A stretch of 64,000 nt of DNA from an uncultured Desulfobacter sp. (GTDB lineage: Bacteria; Desulfobacterota; Desulfobacteria; Desulfobacterales; Desulfobacteraceae): contig NZ_OY762929.1 in assembly GCF_963666675.1 (NCBI RefSeq), forward strand, positions 2,542,001 through 2,606,000, read 5' to 3'. Under the pieces are notes generated by a model that worked only from the letters and a program-made list of their open reading frames with translations, made no database searches and was not told the DNA's origin. This document shows, piece after piece, positions 1-7,849 of the stretch; the first letter of the stretch is position 1, and the number at the start of each line of letters is the position of its first letter. The translations under genes and the position numbers were made by a program.

Positions 1-1
1 A

Positions 2-400
2 TTGTCGGGCCAAAAAAGGGAGACAAAGCAGATTGAGCGGTGGCAGACCATTGCCAGAGAATCTTTGAAGCAGTGCCGGCGATCCCGTCTTGTGGACATT
101 ATGCCGCCCATGGATTTTCAACAGGTTCTGGACTTTTCAAAGGGGTGTTCCCATCGATTTGCCTTCTGGGAAGCCTCGGATCACCCCCTTGCCGGAACCA
201 TTTTCCATGGGGCCGGCAAAGCGGTTATCCTGATCGGGCCCGAAGGGGGATTCGAGGCGCAGGAGATCCAGGATGCCGTTGACGCAGGGTTTACAAGCTA
301 TTCCCTTGGACCCAGAATCCTGAGGGCTGAAACGGCTGCAGTCTCGGCCTGTGCGTTAATTCAGTATCTGCTGGGTGATATGGGCGGGGCCTGGGAATAA
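2..400 (+). CDS. rsmE: 16S rRNA (uracil1498-N3)-methyltransferase, C-terminal part
   Basis: This is the end of an RsmE-type SPOUT methyltransferase, which methylates U1498 of 16S rRNA using S-adenosylmethionine. The frame is open to the window edge, so the N-terminal PUA-like domain lies outside. The visible part carries the SAM-binding trefoil-knot signatures GPEGGF (visible residues 79-84) and LGPRILRAETA (102-112), both diagnostic of the family. The gene ends 75 bp before tRNA-Phe on the same strand. The tRNA has its own promoter, so co-transcription is not required. Confidence 0.93.
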   Translation: MSGQKRETKQIERWQTIARESLKQCRRSRLVDIMPPMDFQQVLDFSKGCSHRFAFWEASDHPLAGTIFHGAGKAVILIGPEGGFEAQEIQDAVDAGFTSYSLGPRILRAETAAVSACALIQYLLGDMGGAWE

Positions 401-428
401 CATTCTTAATGCGGTTCTAATTTTTTGC

Positions 429-457
429 TTGACTTGAACGGCCAAAGAACATATAAA
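429..457 (+). promoter_or_regulatory. Sigma-70-type promoter of tRNA-Phe
   Basis: A TTGACT -35 box (429-434) and a TATAAA -10 box (452-457) are separated by 17 nt and end 18 nt before the tRNA. The match to the consensus and the position make this the likely tRNA promoter. It has not been tested. Confidence 0.7.
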
Positions 458-475
458 AGCTGACGTTGTTGACGT

Positions 476-551
476 GCCCAGGTAGCTCAGTCGGTAGAGC
501 AGGGGACTGAAAATCCCCGTGTCAGCAGTTCAATTCTGTTCCTGGGCACCA
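476..551 (+). tRNA. tRNA-Phe(GAA)
   Basis: The 76-nt sequence folds as a tRNA. The acceptor stem is GCCCAGG/CCTGGGC with discriminator A and an encoded CCA. The D-arm is GCTC/GAGC. The anticodon stem GGGGA/TCCCC encloses loop CTGAAAA with anticodon GAA. The T-arm contains TTCAATT. A hairpin terminator follows. Confidence 0.97.
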
Positions 552-557
552 CGATTA

Positions 558-594
558 TAAAAGCTTTCAGCGGTCTTCGTTGAAGGCTTTTTTG
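558..594 (+). terminator. Rho-independent terminator after tRNA-Phe
   Basis: An AAAAGC-(C)TTCA / TGAAGGCTTTT stem is followed by a T-rich run directly downstream of the tRNA. The A-rich 5' side could also stop transcripts arriving on the minus strand from the transporter. Confidence 0.75.
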
Positions 595-656
595 CTTTTA
601 AAATTTCTTGCAAAAAACGTCCATACAATTTTTTTTTAAAACGGTTTCATGAAGCG

Positions 657-1829
657 TCAGATCGCCATGACCGCATTGTCATAATCCCATAAAAAGACGG
701 TTACGGCTGCGCCCCCCAAAAGGATTAAAAGGCTGCCGACGATAAAAACGTAGGATACGCCGATCCAGTCGAGGATAAGTCCGGAAAGGATGGGGGAAAC
801 GATGAATCCCAGCCCCCAGGCCGCATCGTTGAGGCTCATAATAGATGCCATGCCCATGGTCTGTCCGAGCCGGCCGGTGATGACCAGGCCGCCGGGTAAA
901 GACAGGCCGTTGGCCATACCCATGAGAATATTTAGGATCAGAATCGGAATAAATCCGTGAACAAAGGGCATGCCCAGGACGGTTATGCCGCAGGCAAAGG
1001 TGCCGTAAATGATCAGATGTTTGGGATTGATCCGGTCGGCAAGCCCGCCGCTTGCCCGCTGGAGAAAGGCAATCAAAAAGATATTCATGGTTAAAATGAC
1101 GCCAACCTGGGAGCTTGATAGTTCTAACTGCATGGCTAAAATGGGCAGAAACGTATACACCGATCCCTGGCCCGAGGCTGCGAAAAAACGCATAATAAAG
1201 ATGCCGGCGGCGGTTTTGTTGGCCATTATTTTTGTGAATGGGTAGGGCTTGGCCCGCTTTATATCTCCAAGATGGGCTTTGTCCGCAGGCAGGAAAACTA
1301 CCACGATTAAAGCGGTGATCAGGGCCAGGCCTCCCATGATGTAAAAAGCGGCGTTAAAGCCGAGGGTGTCCCGGATTGTACCGCCCATGACAGGGCCGAA
1401 ACCCAGACCGATCATGATGGCCATGTTCAACGTTCCCATGTAGACCCCAAGCTTTCGAGGCGGTGCAATGTCCGCCGCCAGTGCCATGGCCACCGGCACC
1501 ACCAGAAGTGAGGCCATACCGTGAAACAGCCTGATCAGGATCAGGGTTTCGGCATTTTCAGGCAGTACATAAAAAACAGAGAGGAGTGCATAGATGAACA
1601 GGCCCGATGCAATGAACCGTTTTCTTCCCCATCTATCCGATATCTGTCCGCTGAAAGGGCTTAAAATAGTTCTTGAAATATTGAAACTGGCAACGATCAG
1701 GCCCACCAGAAAACCCCCGGCCCCAAGCTCCACCGCATAAATCGGGATCAAAGGCCAGATGATGCCAAGCCCCATCATCGACACCCCCACGGCAGCAGAC
1801 AGGATAAAGAGAATAGCAGATTTGTTCAT
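657..1829 (-). CDS. MFS transporter
   Basis: This 390-aa inner-membrane protein has about twelve hydrophobic segments and the major facilitator loop motif between TM2 and TM3 (SDRWGRKRF, about residues 64-72), so it is a drug-efflux-type MFS permease. The substrate cannot be read from sequence. An 88-aa unknown gene lies 36 bp upstream on the same strand and probably shares the transcript. The gene converges on the tRNA-Phe terminator. Confidence 0.85.
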   Translation of the reverse strand: MNKSAILFILSAAVGVSMMGLGIIWPLIPIYAVELGAGGFLVGLIVASFNISRTILSPFSGQISDRWGRKRFIASGLFIYALLSVFYVLPENAETLILIRLFHGMASLLVVPVAMALAADIAPPRKLGVYMGTLNMAIMIGLGFGPVMGGTIRDTLGFNAAFYIMGGLALITALIVVVFLPADKAHLGDIKRAKPYPFTKIMANKTAAGIFIMRFFAASGQGSVYTFLPILAMQLELSSSQVGVILTMNIFLIAFLQRASGGLADRINPKHLIIYGTFACGITVLGMPFVHGFIPILILNILMGMANGLSLPGGLVITGRLGQTMGMASIMSLNDAAWGLGFIVSPILSGLILDWIGVSYVFIVGSLLILLGGAAVTVFLWDYDNAVMAI

Positions 1830-1865
1830 TGGGGGGCTTCCATATGTTCATTGGGGTCGGTTGCA

Positions 1866-2132
1866 TTAATCAAGACCCAGATTGTCGTAAAAATGCCGGC
1901 GTTTCATCCGGTACAGCGCTTTGTCTTCTTTGACCAGGTACCAGTATTTGTCGTTTTTGTCATCAAAACATTCAAAGAGCCCGGTATAATCTTCTATGTC
2001 CGTTACATCACACACCCTGGAAACATCATCGTTGAACCGACGGCATACCGAAACCCAGTCTTCGGTTTCTGCGTCTTTTTTAATGGTGATTGCCTTTGAG
2101 GTTTCATCAAATTCAGCCTGGATACATTGCAT
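1866..2132 (-). CDS. Hypothetical protein, 88 aa
   Basis: This is a small acidic soluble protein that I do not recognise. A good Shine-Dalgarno GGAGG lies 8 nt before the ATG, which supports translation. The residues are rich in Asp/Glu and aromatics (for example FECFDDKNDKYWYLV), with no signal peptide or membrane segment. It lies 36 bp upstream of the MFS gene on the same strand and is probably its operon partner. Confidence 0.65.
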   Translation of the reverse strand: MQCIQAEFDETSKAITIKKDAETEDWVSVCRRFNDDVSRVCDVTDIEDYTGLFECFDDKNDKYWYLVKEDKALYRMKRRHFYDNLGLD

Positions 2133-2370
2133 GTCGATACCTCCGGATTTTGAAATTACAGGGTCAAACGGCCCTTGGTTATGGAAATTCTTTTTGCAGA
2201 ACAGCTTTTTATTGGAGAAAGTTTATCAAAAATTCGAAGGGTTTTAAAACATTTAGTTGAGTCAATTTAATCGTCTTGGGAAATAGGCCTGAAACATCGA
2301 AGGGCCGATGATTGTCAGTTCAGCTTTTTTTTGATATTGAAAACGGCACGCGGTACAAGGCGTCATACAA

Positions 2371-2467
2371 ATAACAGCCATGGGCTGACCTGACATATCA
2401 GCACTGAAGGACAGCCCACAACGAAGATTGAAAGAACTCAGTAACTTACTGAGATTTTTCATATAAA
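2371..2467 (-). repeat. Dispersed palindromic repeat R1, copy a
   Basis: This copy is of the R1 family also seen at 5221-5407 (two copies), 14361-14457, 28395-28494 and 38181-38281. Read on the minus strand it begins TTTATATGA, contains a first hairpin (CTCAGTAAGTTACTGAG) and a second (GGGCTGTCC ... GGTCAGCCC), and ends CCATGGCTGTTAT. It is nearly identical to the plus-strand copy at 5310-5407 over the second half. It lies 32 bp before the PPC-domain gene. Confidence 0.85.
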
Positions 2468-2498
2468 CAACAAACATAAAAGATAGAGAATAGATCAC

Positions 2499-2942
2499 AT
2501 GAAATACTCACAGGCAAAACAGGGAAGAATATACGTTATTCGTCTTGAAGACGGAGATATCATTCACGAAGAACTTGAACGGTTTGCCAAAGAGAAATCT
2601 ATAAAAGCCGCGGCGTTAACCATTCTCGGCGGGGCGGACGAAAAAAGCAGGCTGATTGTTGGACCCGAACATGGCCGGACACAGACCATTACCCCCATGG
2701 AACTTGTTCTCAACAATGTGAATGAAATCGTGGGAACCGGTACGATTTTTCCCAATGAGCAAGGCGAAGCAAAATTGCACATGCACATTGCCTGCGGCAG
2801 AGAAGAATCAACCGTAACCGGATGCGTACGCAACGGTGTCCGGACATGGCACATATTGGAAGTGATCCTTTTTGAGTTGATTGAGACCGACGCTGTACGT
2901 GTGTTTGATCCAACCACAGGGTTTGAATTGCTCAATCCATAA
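2499..2942 (+). CDS. PPC/DUF296-domain protein
   Basis: This 147-aa protein is a single PPC (plant and prokaryote conserved, DUF296) domain, a trimeric fold found in plant AT-hook proteins and in many stand-alone bacterial proteins of unknown role. Evidence is the N-terminal YVIRLEDGDII strand, the LGGA turn (residues 43-46), the LHMHIACGREE metal-site-like segment with two His (about 92-102) and the HILEVILFEL C-terminal strand. The length fits the family. No DNA-binding extension is present, so a DNA-binding role should not be assumed. Confidence 0.82.
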   Translation: MKYSQAKQGRIYVIRLEDGDIIHEELERFAKEKSIKAAALTILGGADEKSRLIVGPEHGRTQTITPMELVLNNVNEIVGTGTIFPNEQGEAKLHMHIACGREESTVTGCVRNGVRTWHILEVILFELIETDAVRVFDPTTGFELLNP

Positions 2943-2954
2943 AAACGTATTCGT

Positions 2955-3140
2955 TTATTCTTTTATTAGGGGAGATTGGTATTCGATCCAATTTCCCCTG
3001 TTGTCTCGGCGGTCTGTGCCGGACCTGCAATCTGGATTAATCCGTTTTTCAATGCCCGTATAATTCACCGGGTTGCGTCTGCGGCGATCTGTTCCGGACC
3101 GTCTTTCGTCCCGGCCTCTACGCTCTTGGTTTTTTTCCAT
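2955..3140 (-). CDS. Small Arg-rich protein with RRSGTDRR-type motifs
   Basis: This 61-aa, highly charged protein has two related basic motifs, ERRSGTDRRRR and CRSGTDRRDN. A strong SD (GGAGGG, 7 nt from the ATG) supports expression. Short proteins with (R)RSGxDRR motifs recur in Desulfobacterota, but I know of no defined function. It converges on the PPC gene with a gap of 12 bp. It could bind nucleic acid given its charge, which is inference only. Confidence 0.55.
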   Translation of the reverse strand: MEKNQERRGRDERRSGTDRRRRNPVNYTGIEKRINPDCRSGTDRRDNRGNWIEYQSPLIKE

Positions 3141-3256
3141 GGTGATACCCTCCTTTGCCTTACGGAATTTGACGAGGATATCAAAATTATAATGGGTAGA
3201 ACGGCCTCTGTCAAATAGACGGCTGCCTGGTGCAAGTGTTCGTTTGTAGTCAAGTA

Positions 3257-3871
3257 CCTCCGGCAGAGCCGGAGGCTTGAATTTATGAACCGCTCAAAGC
3301 GGTTATTTTATTGGCCACCTAAAAGGTGGCGTACCTATTTGAACAAACTCAGTTGCTCTAAACGTTGATCCTCTTTCTCCTGAGAACGGATATATTCCCG
3401 GATAGTCGCCTCATCACGACCAACGGTTGAAACATGATAACCTCTGGCCCAAAATTGCTGCCCGGTAAAATTTCTTCGATGTCCCAGGTAATTCCGTGCT
3501 ATATGGATCGCACTTTTACCCTTGATAAACCCAACGACTTGCGCGACCGAATATTTCGGAGGAATCGAGATCAACATATGCACATGATCTGACATCATAT
3601 GGCCTTCTATGATTTCACACTCCCTGCTACGCGCCAAATCTTTAAAGACTTGTCCAAGATATTTCCTTAGTTCTCCATACAAAGTCTTTCTACGGTATTT
3701 GGGAATCCACACAACGTGGTATTTGCATTCCCAACGGCTATGGGATAAGCTTGAATCGTTATTCATGAAAGTCTCTCCTTTGTGAATTTGAGCGGTTCAC
3801 GTTTATTGGAGGGACTTTCATTTATTCCCTTAAATGTCAAACACTGGTGAGTCCCCCGGCAGAGCCGGGGG
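3257..3871 (-). mobile_element. IS200-type insertion sequence
   Basis: A single-gene IS200/IS605-group element contains only tnpA. The ends are subterminal hairpins instead of inverted repeats. A 19-nt hairpin CCTCCGGCAGAGCCGGAGG (3257-3275) lies at one end and the matching CCCCCGGCAGAGCCGGGGG (3853-3871) at the other, as expected for single-strand transposition by an HUH enzyme. Further hairpins lie at 3289-3303 and 3314-3330 between tnpA and the near end. The exact cleavage sites a few bases outside these hairpins are not determined. Confidence 0.85.
3335..3766 (-). CDS. tnpA: IS200/IS605-family Y1 transposase TnpA
   Basis: This 143-aa HUH single-strand transposase excises and inserts the element as a circular ssDNA. 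The HUH metal motif is visible as HVHMLI (about residues 61-66), and a conserved Tyr lies in the C-terminal helix (TIREYIRSQ). The length is normal for IS200 TnpA and the frame is intact, so the element may be active. No TnpB is present. Confidence 0.93.
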   Translation of the reverse strand: MNNDSSLSHSRWECKYHVVWIPKYRRKTLYGELRKYLGQVFKDLARSRECEIIEGHMMSDHVHMLISIPPKYSVAQVVGFIKGKSAIHIARNYLGHRRNFTGQQFWARGYHVSTVGRDEATIREYIRSQEKEDQRLEQLSLFK

Positions 3872-4174
3872 TTTACCTAAGGGCAATTACTTAAATTCAT
3901 ATGATTAACTTAAGTTAAAACATTACGCCCGGATTTAAATACCTGATCCTCCTTAAAATTTGCCTGATCGTCCATCTTTGTTTGGGGGAAAAGCGCTGTT
4001 CAAAATTTTAATACGGCTTTACATCATCGTGCGATCTTGGTATGCCGTTGTATATATGAAGTAAAGCGTACGAAATCCGGAAGCAACTTAACGCACAAGG
4101 GTTTAGACTTTTGATAATAAAGCGGCCCGTGCAGATCAGATGATCCTAACACCCATTGTACAGGAGGATTAACC
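3872..4174. other. Gene-free interval
   Basis: About 300 bp between the IS200 end and the next gene. I see no ORF with a credible ribosome-binding site and no strong hairpin. The CAGGAGGA Shine-Dalgarno of the next gene lies at its end. Confidence 0.5.
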
Positions 4175-4507
4175 ATGCAAGACGATTTTTCCAACATCAT
4201 GGCCTTTTTGAACGATTTAAAGGCAAATCCAAAGGCAGCCTATCCCGAAGGGATGACCAAGGGCGAAGTGGCCACGATTATCGACCTTGCAATCCACGCC
4301 ACAAATTCAGAATCAATGGGTGGCGGCGTTGAAGGGTATGCCAATCTTTTAGGACAAATCTCCCGCCGGATGTCGGTGGTGCACGGCGAAAAAGCCGTAA
4401 TCAATGTTTTAAAGCAAATCATAGAACAATTGACGCAGATGGCTGAGTACGCCGAGCAAGTACAGGAACAAGAAGCGGGGTGCAGAAGTAATGAGGGGGC
4501 GTTTTAG
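4175..4507 (+). CDS. Hypothetical protein, 110 aa
   Basis: I do not recognise this protein. It is helical in character, with a Met/Gln/Glu-rich C-terminal half (QIIEQLTQMAEYAEQVQEQEAG) that could form a short coiled coil. No signal peptide or membrane segment is seen. Translation is well supported by AGGAGGATTAACC directly before the ATG. It stands alone, about 260 bp ahead of the FMN-binding protein gene on the same strand. Confidence 0.65.
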   Translation: MQDDFSNIMAFLNDLKANPKAAYPEGMTKGEVATIIDLAIHATNSESMGGGVEGYANLLGQISRRMSVVHGEKAVINVLKQIIEQLTQMAEYAEQVQEQEAGCRSNEGAF

Positions 4508-4770
4508 GAAATTTGAAAAACAAAAACATGTTTTGTAAATCTTTGCTCGTCTTTCTTTTTCGGGTGGGATAACGAGCGGTCTAAGGCCCAGGGGATTGAT
4601 GGGACGATGTGATATTGGTATACCCTGTATCCGTGTCATCAATATGTGTTTACACAGATGCGGAAAGCAATATTCCGTGATTCGGCCGCAAATTTGGTCA
4701 CACCGGCGAAACGGTTTGTCCCGGAGTCTGTGGAAACATGCCCCCTGACAGAAAATTAAAGGAGAACGCC

Positions 4771-5223
4771 GTGACGGATAACAGAAAAAAAGTAGTGGAA
4801 CAGATTGCTGCACTGATAAATACGCAACGTTTTGCCGTCCTTTCAACCCAGCAGAACAATCAGCCGTATGCCAGTCTTGTTGCCTTTGCTGCAAGTGCGG
4901 ACTTGAAACATGTTTACTTTCTGACCCCAAACACCACCCGTAAATATGAAAACCTGACAGTCAACCCCAAGGTTGCCGTTCTTGTCAATGACAGCCGGAA
5001 CCAGGCGGACGATATAGACAATGCCGTTTCCGTAACCGGCACCGGTGTGGCACATGTTGTTGAAACTGGTGACAACCAGGCCGCCCTGGACGGTTATCTC
5101 GAAAGGCATCCCCATTTAAAAGCGTTTGCCGCCGCGCCGACAACTGCGTTCGTCTCTATCACCATGAACCGCTATTTCATGGTCAACCGGTTTCAGGATG
5201 TTGTTGCACTTAAGATGGAATAA
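4771..5223 (+). CDS. Pyridoxamine 5'-phosphate oxidase-like FMN-binding protein
   Basis: This 150-aa split-barrel flavin-binding protein is of the PNPOx-like group. The pattern is typical: RFAVLSTQQNNQPYASLVAFAA near the N-terminus (substrate/FMN strand), then KYENLTVNPKVAVLVND, and FMVNRFQDV at the C-terminus. Its substrate is unknown; relatives reduce F420, heme products or act as general flavoproteins. I place the start at GTG 4771 because AAAGGAGA sits 6-8 nt upstream; an ATG 33 nt earlier lacks an SD. Its TAA stop is the first three bases of an R1 repeat. Confidence 0.8.
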   Translation: MTDNRKKVVEQIAALINTQRFAVLSTQQNNQPYASLVAFAASADLKHVYFLTPNTTRKYENLTVNPKVAVLVNDSRNQADDIDNAVSVTGTGVAHVVETGDNQAALDGYLERHPHLKAFAAAPTTAFVSITMNRYFMVNRFQDVVALKME

Positions 5224-5407
5224 CGGCCATGGGCCGACCTGACATATCATCTGCCAGGTATAAGCCCGCAACAAAGCTTGGAAGATCTGAGTCGCTTACC
5301 CAAACTCCCTTTATATGAAAGAGCTCAGTAAGTTGCTGAATTCTTTCAACCTTCGTTGTGGACTGTCCTTCAGTGCTGATATGTCAGGTCAGCCCATGGC
5401 TGTTATA
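5221..5407. repeat. R1 repeat, inverted pair (copies b- and b+)
   Basis: Two R1 copies are arranged head to head and share the TTTATA segment around 5310-5316. The minus-oriented copy (about 5221-5316) starts TAACGGCCATGGGCC, and its TAA is the stop of the preceding gene. The plus-oriented copy (5310-5407) contains the hairpin GAAAGAGCTCAG / CTGAATTCTTTC and the outer stem GGACTGTCC ... GGTCAGCCC, ending GTTATAA. The two halves belong to different sequence variants of the family, so they did not arise by a simple local inversion-duplication. Confidence 0.85.
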
Positions 5408-5459
5408 AAAAAATGGACCATAACTGCCTGGTGCAGGTATCATTGCTTTTTTATGGGCA

Positions 5460-6818
5460 TTACACGTGATTGATCTCTCGTTGGATTTTAGCATGCACCT
5501 GCTCTGAAATCGGATAAAAACTGATAATGACAATTGACAGCACGTTGCAAAGGCAGGGCACAAGTGCATAAAGGATTTTCAGCATAAACACTGCAGATGC
5601 GGGCTGTTCCGCATTGGCCTGATAACCGGCATGCCCTAAAAGCAGCAGGCCGATGCCGATTCCCAGGGCGGCCGACAATTTTTTTGAAATGGACCAAAGT
5701 CCGATATATCGGCCTTCCCGCCGCTGTCCGGTAAGGGCCTGATCATAGTCGATCACATCCGCCTGGATGGAAGAGGGCAATGCAAGGCCTGCACCAAAGC
5801 CGATACCGGATAAAAATACCAGCACCCCGTAAATGGTTGCATCGCCGGGCCCCAGAAAAAACACACCGCTGAACGCGCCGGTGTTGATGAGCATTGAAAG
5901 AATCCAGGCCTGTTTTTTTCCGATTTTCCGGGAAACCACAAACCAGAGGGGTAAAAACACAATTCCTGTTAAAAAATATATCAGTAAAAATCCTTCAGCG
6001 CTCTGGGCCTTGAGGACATACTCCACATAATAGAGGATCAAGGTCGCCGGCAGGTTGCTGCCGATCGCGCTGATGGTGTAACCGGATATCAGGATCAGGA
6101 AAGGTCGATTTTTAAACACTGCTGAAAATCCTTTGACCAGATCGTCACTGTCGGTGTACCGGTGCGTTTCTTTGATTCGGTAGATGCAGTAGAAAGAGAA
6201 CATGACGATCACCGGGGCAAATACGAATGCCATGAAGGAGAACCGATCCCTTTCTGTGACGACAGTTCCCGGTTCACGCATGACTCCGTCAATCAATAAG
6301 GGAAACGCTGCGGCCAGGAGCGTTCCGATGATTAAAAAACCGTCTCGAACGGAAAAAAGAGCCGTCCGTTCATGGTAATCCCGGGTCATTTCAGGGCCAA
6401 GGGATTCATAGGGGATGGCAACCAGGGTCCAGAAAAAAAACAGGGCAAACAGCCAGAAACCAAAATAAATGCCCAGCATTGCCCCGGACAAAATAGGCGG
6501 TTTGAAAAGAAAGAGGATCGAAACGGCAAGCCCCACAGATCCGAATGCAATATAGGGTTTTCGCCTGCCGAAACGGCCCGTTGTCCTGTCTGATAGGTAA
6601 CCGATGACTGGGTCCGTCACGGCATCGAATAATCGAACCCCCATGAGCAGAATGCCGACGGTTGAGATGCTCAACCCGATGGTATCCGTATAGAATTTGG
6701 GCAGGAACACATATACGGGAATGCCGATAACGGCCAGGGACAGGGCCGGTAATGCATACGCAAACTTATCCGGCCACGATATGCGGTGGATGTCCACTGC
6801 TTCTGATCTGATCGTCAT
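5460..6818 (-). CDS. GPH-family (MelB-like) cation symporter/MFS_2
   Basis: This 452-aa permease has about twelve membrane segments and the glycoside-pentoside-hexuronide family signature: a DAVTDPVIGYLSDRT motif in the TM2-TM3 region (about residues 65-79) followed by GRFGRRKPYI. Characterised relatives move sugars with Na+ or H+, but GPH proteins also accompany cyclopropane/furan fatty acid genes, where the cargo is unclear. Its start overlaps the stop of the chalcone-isomerase-like gene (ATGA-type, 4 nt), so the two are translationally coupled. It faces the FAD/cyclopropane genes across a divergent region. Confidence 0.85.
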   Translation of the reverse strand: MTIRSEAVDIHRISWPDKFAYALPALSLAVIGIPVYVFLPKFYTDTIGLSISTVGILLMGVRLFDAVTDPVIGYLSDRTTGRFGRRKPYIAFGSVGLAVSILFLFKPPILSGAMLGIYFGFWLFALFFFWTLVAIPYESLGPEMTRDYHERTALFSVRDGFLIIGTLLAAAFPLLIDGVMREPGTVVTERDRFSFMAFVFAPVIVMFSFYCIYRIKETHRYTDSDDLVKGFSAVFKNRPFLILISGYTISAIGSNLPATLILYYVEYVLKAQSAEGFLLIYFLTGIVFLPLWFVVSRKIGKKQAWILSMLINTGAFSGVFFLGPGDATIYGVLVFLSGIGFGAGLALPSSIQADVIDYDQALTGQRREGRYIGLWSISKKLSAALGIGIGLLLLGHAGYQANAEQPASAVFMLKILYALVPCLCNVLSIVIISFYPISEQVHAKIQREINHV

Positions 6819-7390
6819 TTTATTTTCCCCAGAAGCCGGTCTCTGAATCTTTTATCGATCGGATTTCCACCAATCCATATGCCGAATAACGCCTTGGCAA
6901 ATTCCGGTCCTTCTATTGTGCCAAGGGGCACGGAATTAAGCGTCAGTTGGGTTCCATGATCGGGTAGATACGTGAGCGCATACCGGTCTTTGGGCTGAAC
7001 ATCTTTGTAAAGTCGGTTCAATGACTCGATTTTGGGCACAAGGCGTTGGAAAACGGCTTTGGTTGCAGATGCTTTAATCTGAGCCATGGTTGCTTCGGCA
7101 AAATCCTCCGAAGATAATTTTACTCCATATTCCAAAACCAGGTGTTTGGGGATATCATCCAGTGCCTCCGATCCAGCCGTATTCTCGGGCAAATACAAGG
7201 CGCCGGTATATGCATCTATAAACAACATATATTTGAGTAATGCCGCACCTGATAACTGCAGAGGTGTTCCCCGCACTTCAATTGAGTTGGAAAATTCAAT
7301 ATCCTTAACCATGGTTACACCACCATACCCATTGCCGGCCACAAAGATGCAGATAACTGCGGATACGATGCTTGTAATTGTTCTCATCAC
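6815..7390 (-). CDS. Chalcone-isomerase-like periplasmic protein
   Basis: This 191-aa protein has an N-terminal signal peptide (hydrophobic residues 4-20, ending about VAGNGYGG) and a chalcone-isomerase-like domain: FSNSIEVRGTPLQLSGAALLKY, then IDAYTGALYLPEN, and the C-terminal GPEFAKALFGIWIGGNPID. Bacterial members do not make flavonoids; they are often found beside cyclopropane-synthase-like genes, and a role in lipid binding or modification is inferred. The start is GTG 7390, with an in-frame ATG three bases later and AAGGGG upstream. It is coupled to the GPH transporter. Confidence 0.82.
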   Translation of the reverse strand: MMRTITSIVSAVICIFVAGNGYGGVTMVKDIEFSNSIEVRGTPLQLSGAALLKYMLFIDAYTGALYLPENTAGSEALDDIPKHLVLEYGVKLSSEDFAEATMAQIKASATKAVFQRLVPKIESLNRLYKDVQPKDRYALTYLPDHGTQLTLNSVPLGTIEGPEFAKALFGIWIGGNPIDKRFRDRLLGKIK

Positions 7391-7401
7391 TGGTGCCCCT
7401 T

Positions 7402-7432
7402 AAAAAAAGGCAGAGCCTGATAGCGGCTCTGC
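7402..7432 (-). terminator. Rho-independent terminator after the 47-aa gene
   Basis: On the minus strand GCAGAGCCG / CGGCTCTGC-type arms close a six-base loop and are followed by seven T residues. It lies between the 47-aa ORF and the chalcone-isomerase-like gene, so it ends a transcript of the small gene. If so, the downstream pair needs a promoter of its own or read-through. Confidence 0.78.
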
Positions 7433-7455
7433 ACTGTTTTCGGAAGTATTGAAGT

Positions 7456-7599
7456 CTATCCGGCGACATCAATTCCCAAGTCACATCCCAGGTTTCTATC
7501 GGGATTTTCGCATTCAAAATTTTTCTGTCTGGTATCTACGTGGCCTTCGTTTCGCTCTTTATCATTTTCGGTGTAGTCTTGGATTCTGTTGTCAGTCAT
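7456..7599 (-). CDS. Small protein, 47 aa, two Cys
   Basis: This is an unrecognised hydrophilic peptide (begins MTDNRIQDYTEND, ends CDLGIDVAG) with Cys in NFECENPDRN and LGCDLG. A GGGGTGAT Shine-Dalgarno-like stretch precedes the ATG, and a strong terminator follows 24 bp after the stop, so the unit looks like a complete short gene. It lies between the divergent arms of the lipid-modification cluster. It is shorter than usual gene-calling limits, and the function is unknown. Confidence 0.5.
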   Translation of the reverse strand: MTDNRIQDYTENDKERNEGHVDTRQKNFECENPDRNLGCDLGIDVAG

Positions 7600-7849
7600 T
7601 TTATCACCCCATATGTATTATGTTTTTTTTATTATAAGGACGTTTTCTTTCGTCGTTACAAGTAATTTAAGACACCCATATGAGAAATCAATACTGGCTA
7701 AATAGGAGTTTAATAATAGGTTAAAACTATCATCAATAGAGATTGCGGAAAAACATTAAAGATTGATTGAGATTTTCTTTTTGGTTCGATATACAGTTTA
7801 TGAGTGCCGTGTCATCAATTACCACCTCAATCCGTAGGGGGAGTCAGTC

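Noticed and set aside
2262..2498. Open frame over R1 copy a with a CMTPCTACR segment
   Set aside because: Most of the frame is the repeat itself. The Cys-rich tail may be a remnant of a truncated gene, but there is no start and no family match, so it is not listed as a gene.
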